Notes: generated from the sequence alone by a model not told the origin. A stretch of 64,000 nt of DNA from Mycobacterium sp. IS-1590 (GCF_001500025.1 NZ_LQIW01000005.1:62001-126000), one strand, 5' to 3'. Shown: positions 43,676 through 52,357, numbered from the stretch's first letter. Numbers and translations: made by a program.

Positions 43676-44572
43676 CTAGAAGACGACGGTCTGGTTGCCG
43701 AATCGGATGATGCGGTCCTCACAGTGCCACAGCACGGCTCGGGACAAAACTACGCGTTCGACGTCGGAGCCCAGGCGGACCAGGTCCTCCACGCTGTGCC
43801 GATGGTCGACCCGCACCACGTCCTGCTCGATGATCGGGCCCTCGTCGAGGTCCTCGGTCACGTAATGCGCCGTCGCGCCGACGAGCTTGACGCCTCGCTC
43901 CTTGGCCCGCCGGTAGGGCGCGGCGCCGATGAACGCCGGCAGGAACGAATGGTGGATGTTGATGAGTGGACACCCGACGTCGGCGATGAATCGCGGCGTG
44001 AGGATCTGCATGTAGCGCGCCAGGACCACCAGGTCGACGTTGCCGCACAGCAAGTCGAGCTGACGACGTTCGGCGTCCTCGCGGATTTCCCTACTGGCGG
44101 GTACGTAGAGGAACGGAACCGAGAAGGGCCGCACCTGATCTGCGAGATCGGGATGGTTCGCGATCACCATGATCACGGACATGTCGAGCTCGCCGCGCCG
44201 GTTGCGCCACAGCAGATCGAGCAGGCAGTGGTCTTCTTTGGACGCCATGATCGCCACCCGCTTGGGCTTCGCGGCTTCGGTGAGCCGAAAGTCCATACCG
44301 AATGGTACGGCGACCTGCTCGGCGAATTCGCGTTCGAGGTCATCGCGGGCGGCGGTCAGGCCGGGCAGATGAAAAATGGTGCGCTGCATGAATGTGCCGC
44401 CCGACTGTTCGGTTGCGTGCTGGTCCAGCGACACGATGTTCGCGCCCGCGGCGGCGAGAAATGCGCTGACAGCCGCCACCAATCCGGGCCGGTCCACACA
44501 GCGAAGCAGCAACCTGCCCACATCCTTAACGGGTAGGTTCCCTGCGCCCCGACTCGGATATCCTCCGGTCAC
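43676..44572 (-). CDS. purU: formyltetrahydrofolate deformylase
   Basis: It hydrolyses 10-formyl-THF to formate and THF in one-carbon metabolism. The 298-aa protein has an N-terminal ACT domain (LLLRCVDRPGLVAAVSAFLAAAGANIVSLDQHA) and a C-terminal formyltransferase domain with NIHHSFLPAF and ATAHYVTEDLDEGPIIEQD. GTG 44572 opens the frame; the first 15 residues are weakly supported. It is the only housekeeping-type gene in this part of the window. Confidence 0.93.
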   Translation of the reverse strand: MTGGYPSRGAGNLPVKDVGRLLLRCVDRPGLVAAVSAFLAAAGANIVSLDQHATEQSGGTFMQRTIFHLPGLTAARDDLEREFAEQVAVPFGMDFRLTEAAKPKRVAIMASKEDHCLLDLLWRNRRGELDMSVIMVIANHPDLADQVRPFSVPFLYVPASREIREDAERRQLDLLCGNVDLVVLARYMQILTPRFIADVGCPLINIHHSFLPAFIGAAPYRRAKERGVKLVGATAHYVTEDLDEGPIIEQDVVRVDHRHSVEDLVRLGSDVERVVLSRAVLWHCEDRIIRFGNQTVVF

Positions 44573-44799
44573 CTCTCACAGCGTGGCACTCGGCTGCCGC
44601 AAGCGCAGGTGAACCACCGTTTGCGCACCGAATCCGCGGGCGTGCCCAAGCCATTCCACACCGGGCCCTCGACAATTAGCTGTACGCGATCCACCGCACC
44701 ATGCCGGACATCTTTTCCGCACCGACAACATGCTTTTTCACAACAAGATCAGTGCGCTTGCTGGTAATAAAACAGCACTCGGCGAGATACTCAGATGGA

Positions 44800-44814
44800 T
44801 GTGGAAAATCCACA
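44800..44814. repeat. short inverted repeat in the 5' region of the signalling locus
   Basis: TGTGGA-AAA-TCCACA, a perfect 6-3-6 hairpin, 45 bp upstream of the gene at 44859 in an AT-richer intergenic stretch. It could be an operator or a leader hairpin. Confidence 0.4.
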
Positions 44815-44858
44815 CGTAATCAGCAGCGACCTGAACAAGGGAACTGCCCGATGATCGG

Positions 44859-45614
44859 ATGATTATGACCATTGCACAAATCCGGCCCGCCAGCGAAGTT
44901 GCCGCCAGTTTGCGAAAGACTCCCAGTTTCTGGGATTCCGACACCGACTGCACAATCACCTTTGCGCACCCCGCGGTCGAGCCCGAGCTCTGGCGCGATT
45001 TCGTGCACGGAGCCACACGCAGTTACACCAAGCACGGTGTCGCAAAAGCACTCGACATGGATGCGTTGCACACAGGCTCGGACACCATCCTGTTCGCCGC
45101 TTGTGTCGACCGGTCGGGGAAGGTGGTCGGCGGCCTACGCGCGAAGGGGCCGTACCAGTCGGCCGACGAGGCCCATGCACTGCTGGAGTGGAAAGGCCAA
45201 CCGGGCTTCGACGCGGTGCGGAAGATGATCAGCGACCGGCTACCATTCGGCGTCGTGGAGATGAAAACCGCATGGGTGACTGACGATCCCGATCGCAACC
45301 GTCAGCTCACCTACGCCATCTCCCGAACACCGCTGCACGCGATGGGGCTTCTCGACATTCAGTTCATCGTCGCCACCGCGGCCTCCTATGTGCTCAAGCG
45401 GTGGCTCTCGTCCGGCGGCATCCTGGCGACGAAAATTCCTCCGACGCCGTATCCCGACGAGCGTTACGAGACCCGACTGGCGTGGTGGGATCGTGCCACG
45501 TTCGCCAAACATGCCGACCCCAAACAGCTTTCGCTGTATTTCGCCGAACAGCAGATGCTGGCTCCCGTTCACAAGGCGGCCGGGATATCGGCCGCCACCG
45601 GGACGGAGCGGTGA
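44859..45614 (+). CDS. uncharacterised protein, GNAT/acyl-HSL-synthase-like fold suspected
   Basis: A 251-aa protein not firmly recognised. DTILFAACVDRSGKVVGGLRAKGPY looks like the beta-strands that precede the acyl-CoA site of GNAT and autoinducer-synthase proteins. VVEMKTAWVTDDPDRNRQLTYAISR fits the following strand and basic loop, and a long helix plus WLSSGGILATKIPPTPYPDERYETRLAWWDR ends the domain. ATG 44859 or 44865 are possible starts. Its stop overlaps the next gene (GTGA), so it works with the E1/nitroreductase protein. An acyltransferase making an acylated small molecule is a guess. Confidence 0.75.
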   Translation: MIMTIAQIRPASEVAASLRKTPSFWDSDTDCTITFAHPAVEPELWRDFVHGATRSYTKHGVAKALDMDALHTGSDTILFAACVDRSGKVVGGLRAKGPYQSADEAHALLEWKGQPGFDAVRKMISDRLPFGVVEMKTAWVTDDPDRNRQLTYAISRTPLHAMGLLDIQFIVATAASYVLKRWLSSGGILATKIPPTPYPDERYETRLAWWDRATFAKHADPKQLSLYFAEQQMLAPVHKAAGISAATGTER

Positions 45615-47749
45615 TCGGCGGGGACAACGACTCGAGTTCCTGCAATGCAGTAGTTCTGCGCGCCGACGATCCCGTCCTCGCCGAACTGCGGTCAGACCCG
45701 GGCATCGAGTTCGTCGACAGCGCAGCACAACAACGGCGGGTGCTGCGCGAAATCCGGCCGCCACCGCCGGACGAGGTTCTCGCTGAACCGACTCGCTGGG
45801 CCTTCTATCCGTGGCGGCGCGCGGCGGCCAGCATCCTGGGCCCCAGAGGATTTCGACGCGTACGGTTGGACCGCAACCGAAACCTGATCACGCCTGCCGA
45901 ACAGAAGAAGCTCGGCGGTCTGGAGGTCGGCGTCGTCGGTTTGAGTGTGGGTCATACGATCGCCTACGCGCTGGCGGCCCAGGGGCTCTGCGGTGGCTTG
46001 CGGCTGAGCGACTTCGACGACCTGGATCTGACGAACCTGAACCGGGTGCCCGCCTCGGTGCTCGACCTCGGGGTGAACAAAGCGATCGCCTGCGCCAGAA
46101 GGATCGCCGAACTCGATCCGTACCTACCCGTGCGGGTCGACGTCTCCGGCGTGAACGAGCGAACCGTGCACGAATTCCTCGACGGCCTCGACCTCGTGAT
46201 CGAGGAATGCGACTCCCTGGAAGCCAAACTGCTGGTCCGCGAGGCCGCACGGGAGCGCGGGATCCCGGTGCTCATGTCGACCAGCGATCGCGCGCTGCTC
46301 GATGTCGAGCGGTTCGACCTCGAGCCGGCGCGGCCGATCCTGCACGGCCTTGTCGGAGACCTGGACGCGGCCGGCCTCGCGAATCTCAGCAGCAGCGACA
46401 AGCTGCCGTACTCGCTCCGCCTGGCCGAGGCGAGCCAGGTTTCGGGCAGGATGGCGGCCTCGCTCATCGAGGTGGGGCAGACCTTGTCGACGTGGCCGCA
46501 GTTGACCTCCGAAGTGGCGCTGAACACGAGCCTGGTCGCCGAGGCGGTCCGGCGGATCGGCCTGGGCGAGCATCTCCCGTCCGGACGGGCGCGGATGGAC
46601 ATCGCCGAGGTGTTCGACCGCCTCCAGACCCCGGTCGTGCCCGCCGCCGAGCACCCGGTCGACGACCCGTCCGCCGAGGACCCACCGAACAACGCAACGG
46701 CCGCGATCGCCGCCGCCGCGCAGCGCGCGCCCTCGGGCGGCAATGCTCAGCCGTGGCGGATCGAGGTGACGGCCGAATCGGCGAGGGTCTCGTTGGACAC
46801 GCGCTTCACGACGACGATGGACGTCGGTTTCCGGGCCAGCGCCGTCGCCGTCGGCGCCGCGGCCTTCAACGCGCGCGTGGCTGCCGCCTCGCATCACATG
46901 ACCGCGCAGGTGGAGTACGGACGCGGCGACGAGGCCTCCCCGTTGATCGCGACGGTGCATCTCGAGCCGGGCGACGATCCCGAGCTCGCATCGCTGTACG
47001 AACCGATGCTGGCCCGGGAGACGAATCGGCATCTCGGCAACGCGGCGCCAATACCCACCGACACGATCGCCACCTTGGTCGCCGCCGCGGAGGCCGAAGG
47101 TGCCCGGCTGAGCGTCCTGACTGAGCAGGACGACCTCGAATCGGCCGCAACGATCCTGGCTGCCGCCGACCGCATCCGGTACCTCACTCCGCGCCTGCAC
47201 GCCGAGATGTTCGCCGAACTGCGATGGTCCGACGCCCCCTCCCTCGATGACGGCATCGACGTACGGACACTCGAACTCTCTCCGTCGGACTTGGTGATGC
47301 TCGACATCCTGCGGCGACCGGAGGTGATGAGCCATGTCAAGGAGTGGGACGGTGGGCGGGCCCTCGGCGACGACACTGGGCGCCGCGTACGCGAATGCGC
47401 CGGTCTCGCCGTCATCTCCGTGACCGGGCGCCGGCTCACCGACTACGCGCGCGCCGGGGCGGCCGTCGAGTCGGTGTGGATCCGGGCCCAGCAGCGTGGG
47501 CTTGCCGTACAACCGGTTTCACCACCGTTTCTGTACGTGCTCGACGAGCAGGACCGCCGCCGGGTCTCGCCCGCTTTCGCCGACGACCTCGGCAGGCTGC
47601 AATATGATTTCCGGCAACTCGCGGGAACCGGTACGGCGCAATCGCAGGCGTTGATCCTCAGGTTGGCTTACGCGGCCCGCCCTTCGGTCCGAAGCCGGCG
47701 CCGCAGTCATTACCGTCGCGACAGCGCCGACGGCGTCAGGGAGGGTTAG
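45611..47749 (+). CDS. E1/ThiF-nitroreductase fusion (Rv1355c-like, 'MoeY')
   Basis: A 712-aa fusion. Residues about 90-330 form an E1/ThiF/MoeB adenylation domain: GVVGLSVGHTIAYAL at 107-121, the acidic DFDDLDLTNLNR, and ECDSLEAKLLVREAA. Residues about 365-680 form an FMN nitroreductase-like domain: AAAQRAPSGGNAQPWRIEV, and RAQQRGLAVQPVSPPFLY near the end. Length and neighbours match M. tuberculosis Rv1355c (about 715 aa, labelled MoeY). E1 plus nitroreductase domains also occur together in azole-forming peptide-modifying enzymes, so adenylation followed by oxidation is plausible. No function has been shown that I know of. GTG 45611 overlaps the previous stop. Confidence 0.85.
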   Translation: MIGGDNDSSSCNAVVLRADDPVLAELRSDPGIEFVDSAAQQRRVLREIRPPPPDEVLAEPTRWAFYPWRRAAASILGPRGFRRVRLDRNRNLITPAEQKKLGGLEVGVVGLSVGHTIAYALAAQGLCGGLRLSDFDDLDLTNLNRVPASVLDLGVNKAIACARRIAELDPYLPVRVDVSGVNERTVHEFLDGLDLVIEECDSLEAKLLVREAARERGIPVLMSTSDRALLDVERFDLEPARPILHGLVGDLDAAGLANLSSSDKLPYSLRLAEASQVSGRMAASLIEVGQTLSTWPQLTSEVALNTSLVAEAVRRIGLGEHLPSGRARMDIAEVFDRLQTPVVPAAEHPVDDPSAEDPPNNATAAIAAAAQRAPSGGNAQPWRIEVTAESARVSLDTRFTTTMDVGFRASAVAVGAAAFNARVAAASHHMTAQVEYGRGDEASPLIATVHLEPGDDPELASLYEPMLARETNRHLGNAAPIPTDTIATLVAAAEAEGARLSVLTEQDDLESAATILAAADRIRYLTPRLHAEMFAELRWSDAPSLDDGIDVRTLELSPSDLVMLDILRRPEVMSHVKEWDGGRALGDDTGRRVRECAGLAVISVTGRRLTDYARAGAAVESVWIRAQQRGLAVQPVSPPFLYVLDEQDRRRVSPAFADDLGRLQYDFRQLAGTGTAQSQALILRLAYAARPSVRSRRRSHYRRDSADGVREG

Positions 47750-49596
47750 TGCCCAGCAGCCTCGAGAACCTCGTCACCTCGGTCGCCACGCACCTGATGG
47801 GTGTGAACGCCGCGACCTCGGTGCCGGTGAGCCAGCGTGTGCTGGCCGATCTCGTCGAGTACTTCGGTGTCGACGTCAGCTTCCTGCGCCACAACGATCA
47901 CCGGATCCGGGCGTCGGTGTTAGTCGCGGAGTGGCCGGTGCGCCCGGGAATTCCGGATCCCGACCCGCTCGGGGTGGTGTACTTCGCCGATGCCGATCCG
48001 GTGTTCGCCCGGTGTGAGCACCAAAAGGAACCGATAGTGTTCCGCCCCGAGCCGTCGACCGAGGAGTACCAGCAGACCATCGCCGAGGGCCGACAGGTTC
48101 CTTCGACATCGATGGCCTGCGTGCCGATGCTCTCCGGCGAGATCACATCCGGGGTGCTCGGATTCGTCAAGTTCGGTGACAGGGACTGGACGCCGGAGGA
48201 ACTCAACGCGCTCAAGGCGATTGCGTCGTTGTTCGCTCAGGTTCAGGCGCGAGTCGACGCCGAGGATCGCCTGCGCTACCTGGCCGAGCACGACGACCTG
48301 ACGGGACTGTGCAACCGGCGCGCGCTGCTGGCGCACCTGGACGCCCGTCTTCAGCAGGGACAACCCGGGCCGGTCTCGGTGCTGTTCTTCGATCTGGACC
48401 GGCTCAAGGCCATCAACGACTACCTGGGCCACACCGCCGGAGACTGGTTCATTCGCGTGCTGGCCGAGCGGCTGCGTCAAAGCGCCGGCGACAGCACGTT
48501 CCTCGCCCGGCTCGGTGGCGACGAGTTCGTGGCCGTGCCTGCCGGGCCGACGGACGTCGACACCGCCAGGGAACTGGCCTTCCGGATGCAAACGGCGTTG
48601 AACGAGCGGGTGGCGGTCGACGGCGAGAGGCTCACCCGGACCGTCAGCATCGGCGTGGCGCTGGGCGAGCCGGGCCGCGACGACACCTCAGACCTGCTGC
48701 GGCGCGCCGATCAAGCGGTGTTGACCGCCAAGGCCTCCGGCGGCAACGAGGTCGCGGTGTTCACCGATCAGATGTCGATGGAGTCCGATTTCCGCAACGA
48801 CATCGAGCTTCACCTGCACAACGTCATCGAAACGGGTGCCCTTCTGCTGCACTATCAGCCCGAGGTCAACATGCGCACCGGCGAGATCCTCGCCGCCGAG
48901 GCCTTGGTCCGTTGGGAACATCCGACGCGTGGCCTGCTCGCGCCCGGCTCGTTCATCGGCGTGGCCGAATCCATCAATCTCGCGGGCGAATTGGGACGCT
49001 GGGTGATGAGGACCGCATGCCGCGAGTTCGCGCGGTGGCGCGCCCACGGTGTCGGCCGCGACGCCGTGCTGAGGATCAACGTCTCGCCGGTCCAACTGGT
49101 GAGCGACGGATTTGTGGAGTCGGTCGCTGCGACCATCGGCGAGTTCGGCCTCGACGGCGGATCGGTGTGCCTGGAGATCACCGAGAGCGTCGTGGTGCAG
49201 GACATCGAAACCACCCGCAAGACGCTGGCCGGCCTCAAACAGGTCGGGGTGCAGGTCGCCATCGACGACTTCGGCACCGGCTACAGCGTGCTGTCGCATT
49301 TGAAGTCACTGCCCGTCGACACCTTGAAGATCGACAGGGGCTTCGTCCGGGACTTGGGGGAGAATCCCGGCGATCTTGCGATCGTGCGCGCCATCATCGC
49401 GCTGGCCGAGGCATTCGGCCTACAGCTCGTCGCCGAGGGCGTGGAGACCGAGGAGGCCGCCCGCATCCTGCTCGAGCATGGATGCCACCGCGCGCAGGGA
49501 TTCCTGTTGTCGCGTCCGCTGCCGGGTGCCGAGATGGAGTCGCTACTCGCCCAGGGACGGATACCCGTGGACTTTGCCGCATCGCCACGATCCTGA
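47749..49596 (+). CDS. dcpA: GAF-GGDEF-EAL c-di-GMP cyclase/phosphodiesterase (DcpA/Rv1354c-like)
   Basis: A 615-aa protein with N-terminal GAF-like sensor (about 20-165), GGDEF domain with intact GGDEF at 256-260, and EAL domain with EAL at 384-386 plus NVSPVQL, EITES and DDFGTGYS, so both activities look possible. No RxxD inhibitory site precedes GGDEF. The architecture matches M. tuberculosis Rv1354c and M. smegmatis DcpA. GTG 47749 overlaps the E1-fusion stop by 1 nt (TAGTG). Co-translation ties c-di-GMP turnover to the upstream enzymes. Its 3' end overlaps the flavoprotein gene on the other strand by 54 bp. Confidence 0.92.
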   Translation: MPSSLENLVTSVATHLMGVNAATSVPVSQRVLADLVEYFGVDVSFLRHNDHRIRASVLVAEWPVRPGIPDPDPLGVVYFADADPVFARCEHQKEPIVFRPEPSTEEYQQTIAEGRQVPSTSMACVPMLSGEITSGVLGFVKFGDRDWTPEELNALKAIASLFAQVQARVDAEDRLRYLAEHDDLTGLCNRRALLAHLDARLQQGQPGPVSVLFFDLDRLKAINDYLGHTAGDWFIRVLAERLRQSAGDSTFLARLGGDEFVAVPAGPTDVDTARELAFRMQTALNERVAVDGERLTRTVSIGVALGEPGRDDTSDLLRRADQAVLTAKASGGNEVAVFTDQMSMESDFRNDIELHLHNVIETGALLLHYQPEVNMRTGEILAAEALVRWEHPTRGLLAPGSFIGVAESINLAGELGRWVMRTACREFARWRAHGVGRDAVLRINVSPVQLVSDGFVESVAATIGEFGLDGGSVCLEITESVVVQDIETTRKTLAGLKQVGVQVAIDDFGTGYSVLSHLKSLPVDTLKIDRGFVRDLGENPGDLAIVRAIIALAEAFGLQLVAEGVETEEAARILLEHGCHRAQGFLLSRPLPGAEMESLLAQGRIPVDFAASPRS

Positions 49597-50424
49597 GTGG
49601 CGGTACGTCTCACGAAGATTGGATTGCAGACGGCGACCGCGCGCATGGCAGGCCGCCCCGGACACTGCGGGCGGTTCGGAGGTGAGCACCTCGAGGCGGC
49701 CGAACCTGCTGGCACGCTGTCCAACGAGGCAGACGCGCACGAGGTCACCCGACACCGATCGCCGATCGACCTTGGGAAGTTGCACGGCTCCACTGGTGAC
49801 CGTGACACCGTGGCGCGCCCGCACTGCCGCCGGACCGGCGGGAGTCGCGAACACCGCGCCCACCGCGACGCCCTCCTCGAACACCAGGCGTTGTAGCGCA
49901 TGGTCGGAGTGCACCTCGATGCCGCGGTCGGCCACACCCTTGGTGAGCAGATCGAGCACGGAGCCGGCGAGATCTTCGGAATCGGCGGAGAGGGCGCCGA
50001 TCTCGAGGACCTCGAGGATCTGGCCATCCGACGCCTGAACGCTCGTCGCGCTCCAGTCCGGCAACCGGGTCGACAGGTAACCGAACGGCGTCGCCAGACA
50101 TTGGGCGGCCCATTCGCGTAAGCGCGCACCGACGAACGGTGCCACCGTGCGGCCCGTGTCGGCGGACAGGTGCGAGAGCACCGCGCGGATCGGCACGCCG
50201 AGGTCCTGGGAGCGGCCGTGCGGCGGGCCCAGATCCGACGTCATCTCTGCGAAGAAGTCCCGGGTACATGCATCGGCCGCGTTTGTGTCGAGCCAGTTGC
50301 ACTCCGCCACCCCCCAGTCGGCGATGAACACATCACCACCGAGATCGTCGAGCACGATGGCGTGTGCGAGCCCGGCCGCGCCGGCACCGGCGCACACCAC
50401 ATCGACTTCGTCGTCCCACTGCAC
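49543..50424 (-). CDS. short FAD-binding flavoprotein (FAD_binding_2-like)
   Basis: A 293-aa protein with N-terminal dinucleotide fold DVVCAGAGAAGLAHAIVLDDLGGDVFIAD (GxGxxG at about 12-17). A later segment, RLVFEEGVAVGAVFATPAGPAAVRARHGVTVTSGAV, resembles the FAD domain of fumarate-reductase/ketosteroid-dehydrogenase flavoproteins. It is much shorter than those (usually about 500 aa), and the last 25 residues come from sequence antisense to the EAL gene, so the 3' end may be truncated or decayed. It is isolated on the minus strand. Confidence 0.65.
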   Translation of the reverse strand: MQWDDEVDVVCAGAGAAGLAHAIVLDDLGGDVFIADWGVAECNWLDTNAADACTRDFFAEMTSDLGPPHGRSQDLGVPIRAVLSHLSADTGRTVAPFVGARLREWAAQCLATPFGYLSTRLPDWSATSVQASDGQILEVLEIGALSADSEDLAGSVLDLLTKGVADRGIEVHSDHALQRLVFEEGVAVGAVFATPAGPAAVRARHGVTVTSGAVQLPKVDRRSVSGDLVRVCLVGQRASRFGRLEVLTSEPPAVSGAACHARGRRLQSNLRETYRHSGSWRCGKVHGYPSLGE

Positions 50425-50895
50425 CGTTAACTTCTCCAGAGTCGCTACAACTTACGGTCCGGCTGCACGCGGATGTGAGATCCGCACATACCTCGAGATT
50501 CAGCCGTTTTCAGCAAGCTGCCATTGCCTGTAATCGGCCTTGAGGGGTTTGCCGACACAGGCAATGGCAACGCAATAGCAAACGATGTGCGCGACACTGA
50601 CCAGGTCCGGACCCGGCGACCGCCGGAGGCCTGTGACGCGGTGCGACCACCGGGGCGCGATACACGTCGCCGCGAACCGAAAGTCATCACGGGGGGTACT
50701 TTACATACTTTTTGGATGTTATGGGGGTCTAACTATGACTTAGAGTTTGACGTGTCGGACACAACAATTCGACGTGCGGGATTCTGGAAAAGTCAGACGA
50801 AAAGATTGCAAGAAGAATCGAAAATGCCAGAAGAACAGGTGGCCATCGGCGTTGTCGCACTCAGCTAACTGGACGAAATTCGTCGAACCCGGGAT
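50425..50895. other. 471-bp intergenic region with inverted repeats and lower GC
   Basis: No convincing gene. It contains a perfect 13-bp inverted repeat (50519-50531 with 50557-50569) and an 11-bp odd palindrome GTGTCGGACAC at 50752-50762. The stretch 50690-50830 is clearly less GC-rich than its surroundings. A 114-codon frame (50524-50868) crosses the repeat but shows no recognisable domain. It probably holds promoters and operators for the flavoprotein (minus) and the TetR gene (plus). Confidence 0.6.
50519..50569. repeat. 13-bp perfect inverted repeat, 25-bp spacer
   Basis: TGCCATTGCCTGT at 50519-50531 is repeated inverted as ACAGGCAATGGCA at 50557-50569. The spacing of 38 bp between arms suits either a paired operator or a stem-loop. 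It is upstream of the divergent flavoprotein and TetR genes. Confidence 0.65.
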
Positions 50896-51630
50896 GTGGA
50901 TGGAAGAATCGCTGGGTCGGTTAACTTCAGGCAAACGAGGCTCCCACTGAACGGCGCTCCCCCACCGGCCGAGCACGTCGATCGACGGTCGGACTCCACG
51001 CGGCTCCAGATCCTCCATGCGGCGTCTCGTCTGTTCGCCCGCAGCTCCTATAGCCGGGTCAACCTCGACGACATCCTCGCCGACGCGGCGGTCACCAAGG
51101 GCGCGATGTACTTCCACTTCCGCTCCAAACACGCACTGGCGTCGGCGATCGTCGAGCTCCGCATGGAGGAGGCCCGGGCGTCGGTCGATGAGGTACTGGC
51201 ACGTCGCCTGTCCGGTTTGGAGACGCTGATCGACCTGTCGTTTCGGATCGCTATCGACGACATCGGCAGCGAGGTGGCCAGGGCGGGATTGAACCTCCTG
51301 GAGTCCATCGGTCGCACCGACGGGATGCAGTCGGGATTCCTGGGCAGGTGGGTCGAGGGGTACGCGCGGGTCATCGGCAGGGCGGTCGAAGAAGGCGACG
51401 TTCGTGACCAGGACGACGCCGAGGCGATCGGCCGTCTCCTGGTGTCGGTGTACATGGGCTTGCGGCAGACCAGCGACCTCGATGATCCCGAACGATTCAT
51501 GCGGGACCTACAGTCCGCCTGGATGCTGCTTCTGCCCGGGCTGACCACCCCGGACCGCATCTCGTATCTCGCCGAGTTCGTCAAGCGACGCACCGCCGTC
51601 GCCGTGAAGAGGGCAACACCGCTCGGATGA
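50896..51630 (+). CDS. TetR regulator, gamma-butyrolactone-receptor-like N-terminus
   Basis: A 244-aa frame from GTG 50896. The HTH region RLQILHAASRLFARSSYSRVNLDDILADAAVTKGAMYFHFRSKHALASAIVELRM closely follows the pattern of Streptomyces ArpA/ScbR-type butyrolactone receptors (VTKGA-YFHF-SK). The first 30 residues before the HTH are weakly supported and the true start may be later. It lies 67 nt upstream of another TetR gene of the same type. Ligand and targets are unknown. Confidence 0.82.
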   Translation: MDGRIAGSVNFRQTRLPLNGAPPPAEHVDRRSDSTRLQILHAASRLFARSSYSRVNLDDILADAAVTKGAMYFHFRSKHALASAIVELRMEEARASVDEVLARRLSGLETLIDLSFRIAIDDIGSEVARAGLNLLESIGRTDGMQSGFLGRWVEGYARVIGRAVEEGDVRDQDDAEAIGRLLVSVYMGLRQTSDLDDPERFMRDLQSAWMLLLPGLTTPDRISYLAEFVKRRTAVAVKRATPLG

Positions 51631-51697
51631 TCTATGATCCCCCGACCAGGCCATCTCCACCCGGTTGAGGCCGTCGGAGCATCCGGAGGTACCGGCG

Positions 51698-52357
51698 ATG
51701 GCGCGCCAAGCCCGATCTGAGGCGACCCGACGACGGATCATCGATTCGGCCGCGGGACTGTTCAATGAGATTGGTTACGCCACAACGAGTCTGGGCGACA
51801 TCATCGAGCGCGTGGAGATGACCAAGGGGGCCTTCTACTATCACTTCGATTCAAAGGAGGCGCTGGGCACCGCGATCATCGAGGAAGGCAGCGCGATCCT
51901 GTTCCAGGAGTTCGCCAGGATCCGGGAGTCGTCGGCACCGGCGCTCGAACGCGTCATTCACAGCAGTTTCGTCATCGTGGGCCTCCTCTCCACCGACGAG
52001 ATCGCCCGCAGCAGCACCCATCTGCTGCGCGCCTTCGGCGAGTTCCACGCAGTGGCGGCTGTCACCTACTCCCGCTGGCTCGACGAGATCACCTCGCATG
52101 TCGTCGAGGCGCTCGAGGACGGCGATCTGCAAGCCCACCTGAATCCGCAGGCGGTCGCCGAGACCATTCTCGCAACGATGGTGGGCGCCGAACTCCTGTC
52201 CACGATCATGGCTTCCACTGCCGACGTGGTGGAGCGCCTCGGGCGCGTGTGGGAGATATTGCTGCCGGCCCTGGTGACCGACGAGTCGCTGAGCTACTTC
52301 ACGCAGTACCTGGCTCGCGAGTCGATGCGCCAATCCGCCCCGCCCCTCGAACCCTGA
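51698..52357 (+). CDS. TetR regulator, gamma-butyrolactone-receptor-like N-terminus
   Basis: A 219-aa protein: HTH RRIIDSAAGLFNEIGYATTSLGDIIERVEMTKGAFYYHFDSKEALGTAII. Its C-terminal domain differs from the upstream TetR, so they are not simple duplicates. ATG 51698 follows GGAGGT with 7-nt spacing. It ends 1 nt from the stop of the PAS gene on the other strand. In M. tuberculosis a TetR gene (Rv1353c) also neighbours the GGDEF-EAL gene. Confidence 0.87.
   Translation: MARQARSEATRRRIIDSAAGLFNEIGYATTSLGDIIERVEMTKGAFYYHFDSKEALGTAIIEEGSAILFQEFARIRESSAPALERVIHSSFVIVGLLSTDEIARSSTHLLRAFGEFHAVAAVTYSRWLDEITSHVVEALEDGDLQAHLNPQAVAETILATMVGAELLSTIMASTADVVERLGRVWEILLPALVTDESLSYFTQYLARESMRQSAPPLEP

Noticed and set aside
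44573-44858. c-di-GMP riboswitch before the GGDEF-EAL locus
   Set aside because: I looked for a GEMM-like conserved core and found only a short TGTGGA-AAA-TCCACA hairpin; no convincing riboswitch structure.
45611-47749. moeB/moeY as a molybdenum cofactor gene serving the molybdoenzyme at 9699
   Set aside because: The E1 domain alone suggested it, but fusion to a nitroreductase domain, coupling to GGDEF-EAL and distance from the molybdoenzyme make this unlikely.
49281-50129. 282-codon minus-strand frame over the flavoprotein region
   Set aside because: It is an out-of-phase shadow of the flavoprotein and of the EAL gene: arginine- and serine-rich with no motif.
50524-50868. 114-codon plus-strand frame in the intergenic region
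   Set aside because: It crosses the perfect inverted repeat, has no recognisable domain and unusual codon use; treated as non-coding.
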